DNA of 5,654 nucleotides from Candidatus Krumholzibacteriia bacterium (GTDB lineage: Bacteria; Krumholzibacteriota; Krumholzibacteriia; LZORAL124-64-63), in contig JAOZJV010000149.1 of the NCBI GenBank assembly GCA_029935695.1, positions 1 to 5,654 on the forward strand, written 5' to 3'. Numbering within the stretch: the stretch's first letter is position 1; each line of letters opens with the position of its first letter. A model generated the notes under the pieces. That model was given only the letters and a program-made list of their open reading frames with translations. It was not told where the DNA came from and made no database searches. This document shows positions 4,741 through 5,654 of this stretch, in pieces. The translations under genes were made by a program, and so were the position numbers.

Positions 4741-5654
4741 ATGAAATATTTGTTTCTTGGGGTGGTCCTGTTGGTGTGGGGGGCTCCAGGAATCGCCAAT
4801 GTTGTGACCATCACGGATATTCCTCCCGGAATTTCCAATGATCTCGCTTTCGGGAAAATCGTCCGTGAAATTCGCATTGAAGGCAACCACCACACACGTG
4901 AATATGTGATCAGATTGGCCTTCAAGTCCAAGGTTGGATACCCCTACACACAGGAAAACGCCAGGTTGGACCTGCTCTGGATCTCCCGGATGGGATCCTT
5001 TACTTCCGTGGTTTTCGCTACCGAGCCAGCCCCGGACGGGATCATTCTGGTAGTGACGGTTGCTGAGACCTCACCGTATATCCCTTCACTGAGCATGGCC
5101 CTGACCCAGGAAAACGGATTTGAGATCGGTCCCGCCATTTCTTCGAGCAACTTGTTCGGGACCGCCGCCCGGGCTTCGGTCTATGCCCGGTTCGGTGGGG
5201 CGACAAACGTTGGTCTCCGTTATGCCGACCCTCAGTTGCCGGGACTAAGCTTTTTGGTTGGCCACCGGTTCGAATACTTTCACAGGGAACGCACCAACAA
5301 GCTGCAGGAATTCGAGGAAACCACCGATGAGTTCTTCTACGAATTCCTGCAGTCGACCACCGACGAAATGCGTACAGGAATCCGTTTCAGGTATATGGCC
5401 CTAAAATCCGATCGGGACGGTGTGACCCTTGGGGAAGACAACTATGACCATATTCCTTCCCTGGGAATATTCGTCCAGAATGATTCCCGCAATTCGGTCT
5501 ACCCGACAGGCGGATGGTATCTGGACCTGGAAGTGGCGAAGTACGGGGTTTTTGGCGGTGACGCCGACTTTTGGCGCCTGGACCTGGATGTAAGGCGCTA
5601 CCTCCCTGCTCCGTTTTTAGGCGAAAGACACTCATTGGCGCTCAGTTCCTTCGC
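4741..5654 (+). CDS. Omp85/BamA-family outer-membrane protein with a single POTRA domain (partial, runs off right edge)
   Basis: An open frame continues without a stop to the right edge: 304 full codons from ATG 4741. That start is preferred over the in-frame ATG at 4696 because it gives a clean signal peptide (MKYLFLGVVLLVWGAPGIA, cleavage about residue 19) and has GAGG 7 nt upstream. Residues about 41-110 form one POTRA-like domain: V-R-E-I-R-I-E-G-N start, H-H-T-R-E-Y-V, G-Y-P-Y-T at the strand turn, L-D-L-L-W-I-S-R-M-G-S-F and an I-I-L-V-V-T-V end strand. From about 113 the barrel begins with repeated amphipathic strands, including G-F-E-I-G-P and S-N-L-F-G-T. The Omp85 barrel mark QNDSRN...YPTGGW is at about 246-258. 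The window stops before the loop-6 VRGF-type motif. Omp85 proteins insert barrels into, or move polypeptides and lipids across, the outer membrane. With only one POTRA and no room for more, this is not housekeeping BamA; it resembles barrel parts of TamA- or patatin-fused relatives. Confidence 0.85.
   Translation, partial: MKYLFLGVVLLVWGAPGIANVVTITDIPPGISNDLAFGKIVREIRIEGNHHTREYVIRLAFKSKVGYPYTQENARLDLLWISRMGSFTSVVFATEPAPDGIILVVTVAETSPYIPSLSMALTQENGFEIGPAISSSNLFGTAARASVYARFGGATNVGLRYADPQLPGLSFLVGHRFEYFHRERTNKLQEFEETTDEFFYEFLQSTTDEMRTGIRFRYMALKSDRDGVTLGEDNYDHIPSLGIFVQNDSRNSVYPTGGWYLDLEVAKYGVFGGDADFWRLDLDVRRYLPAPFLGERHSLALSSF
5302..5352. repeat. 13-bp perfect inverted repeat inside the Omp85 coding region
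   Basis: CTGCAGGAATTCG (5302-5314) and CGAATTCCTGCAG (5340-5352) are exact complements separated by 25 nt. Both arms are in codon register and encode L-Q-E-F and E-F-L-Q, in a strongly acidic, aromatic stretch that probably forms a surface loop of the barrel. In mRNA they could fold as a 13-bp stem with a 25-nt loop. Confidence 0.7.

Noticed and set aside
5300..5354. PstI-EcoRI-like GCTGCAGGAATTCGA string resembling a cloning-vector polylinker
   Set aside because: The reading frame runs through without a break and the other polylinker sites do not follow. The second copy is inverted and also in frame. Chance likeness is more probable than vector contamination.

Overview
The window looks like a chromosomal segment of a Gram-negative bacterium. 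Every complete plus-strand product begins with a Sec signal peptide, and two of them are outer-membrane beta-barrel types (a MetA-pathway-like channel and an Omp85/BamA-family barrel). Moderate GC content and this mix of families would suit a deltaproteobacterial or other proteobacterial lineage, but that placement is a guess; nothing in the window fixes the taxon.

Layout. Positions 1-369 hold the N-terminal 123 codons of a minus-strand gene that runs off the left edge. It resembles the ligand-sensing N-terminal domain of AraC-type regulators. Positions 370-470 are an AT-rich divergent control region with overlapping, oppositely oriented -10 elements, a 9-bp direct repeat and a small perfect inverted repeat where the -35 box of the rightward promoter should be. 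Then come four plus-strand genes: two tandem paralogous DUF1254/DUF1214 proteins (471-2009 and 2033-3580), a gap of 122 bp with a perfect 14-bp hairpin (3593-3622), a MetA-pathway-of-phenol-degradation-type outer-membrane channel (3703-4683), and an Omp85-family protein with a signal peptide and a single POTRA domain (4741 to the right edge, incomplete).

How it may work together (inference). The divergent AraC-like protein probably controls the rightward operon, whose promoter has a consensus -10 but no recognisable -35, as expected for activator dependence. The four rightward products should all leave the cytoplasm: two soluble periplasmic or exported proteins of unknown biochemistry, one outer-membrane channel and one outer-membrane assembly or translocation barrel. 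The locus therefore reads as a regulated cell-envelope module, possibly for uptake or processing of a hydrophobic substrate, or for export of the DUF1254 proteins. The substrate cannot be told from the sequence. The hairpin between the second and third genes may set different levels for the soluble and membrane halves.
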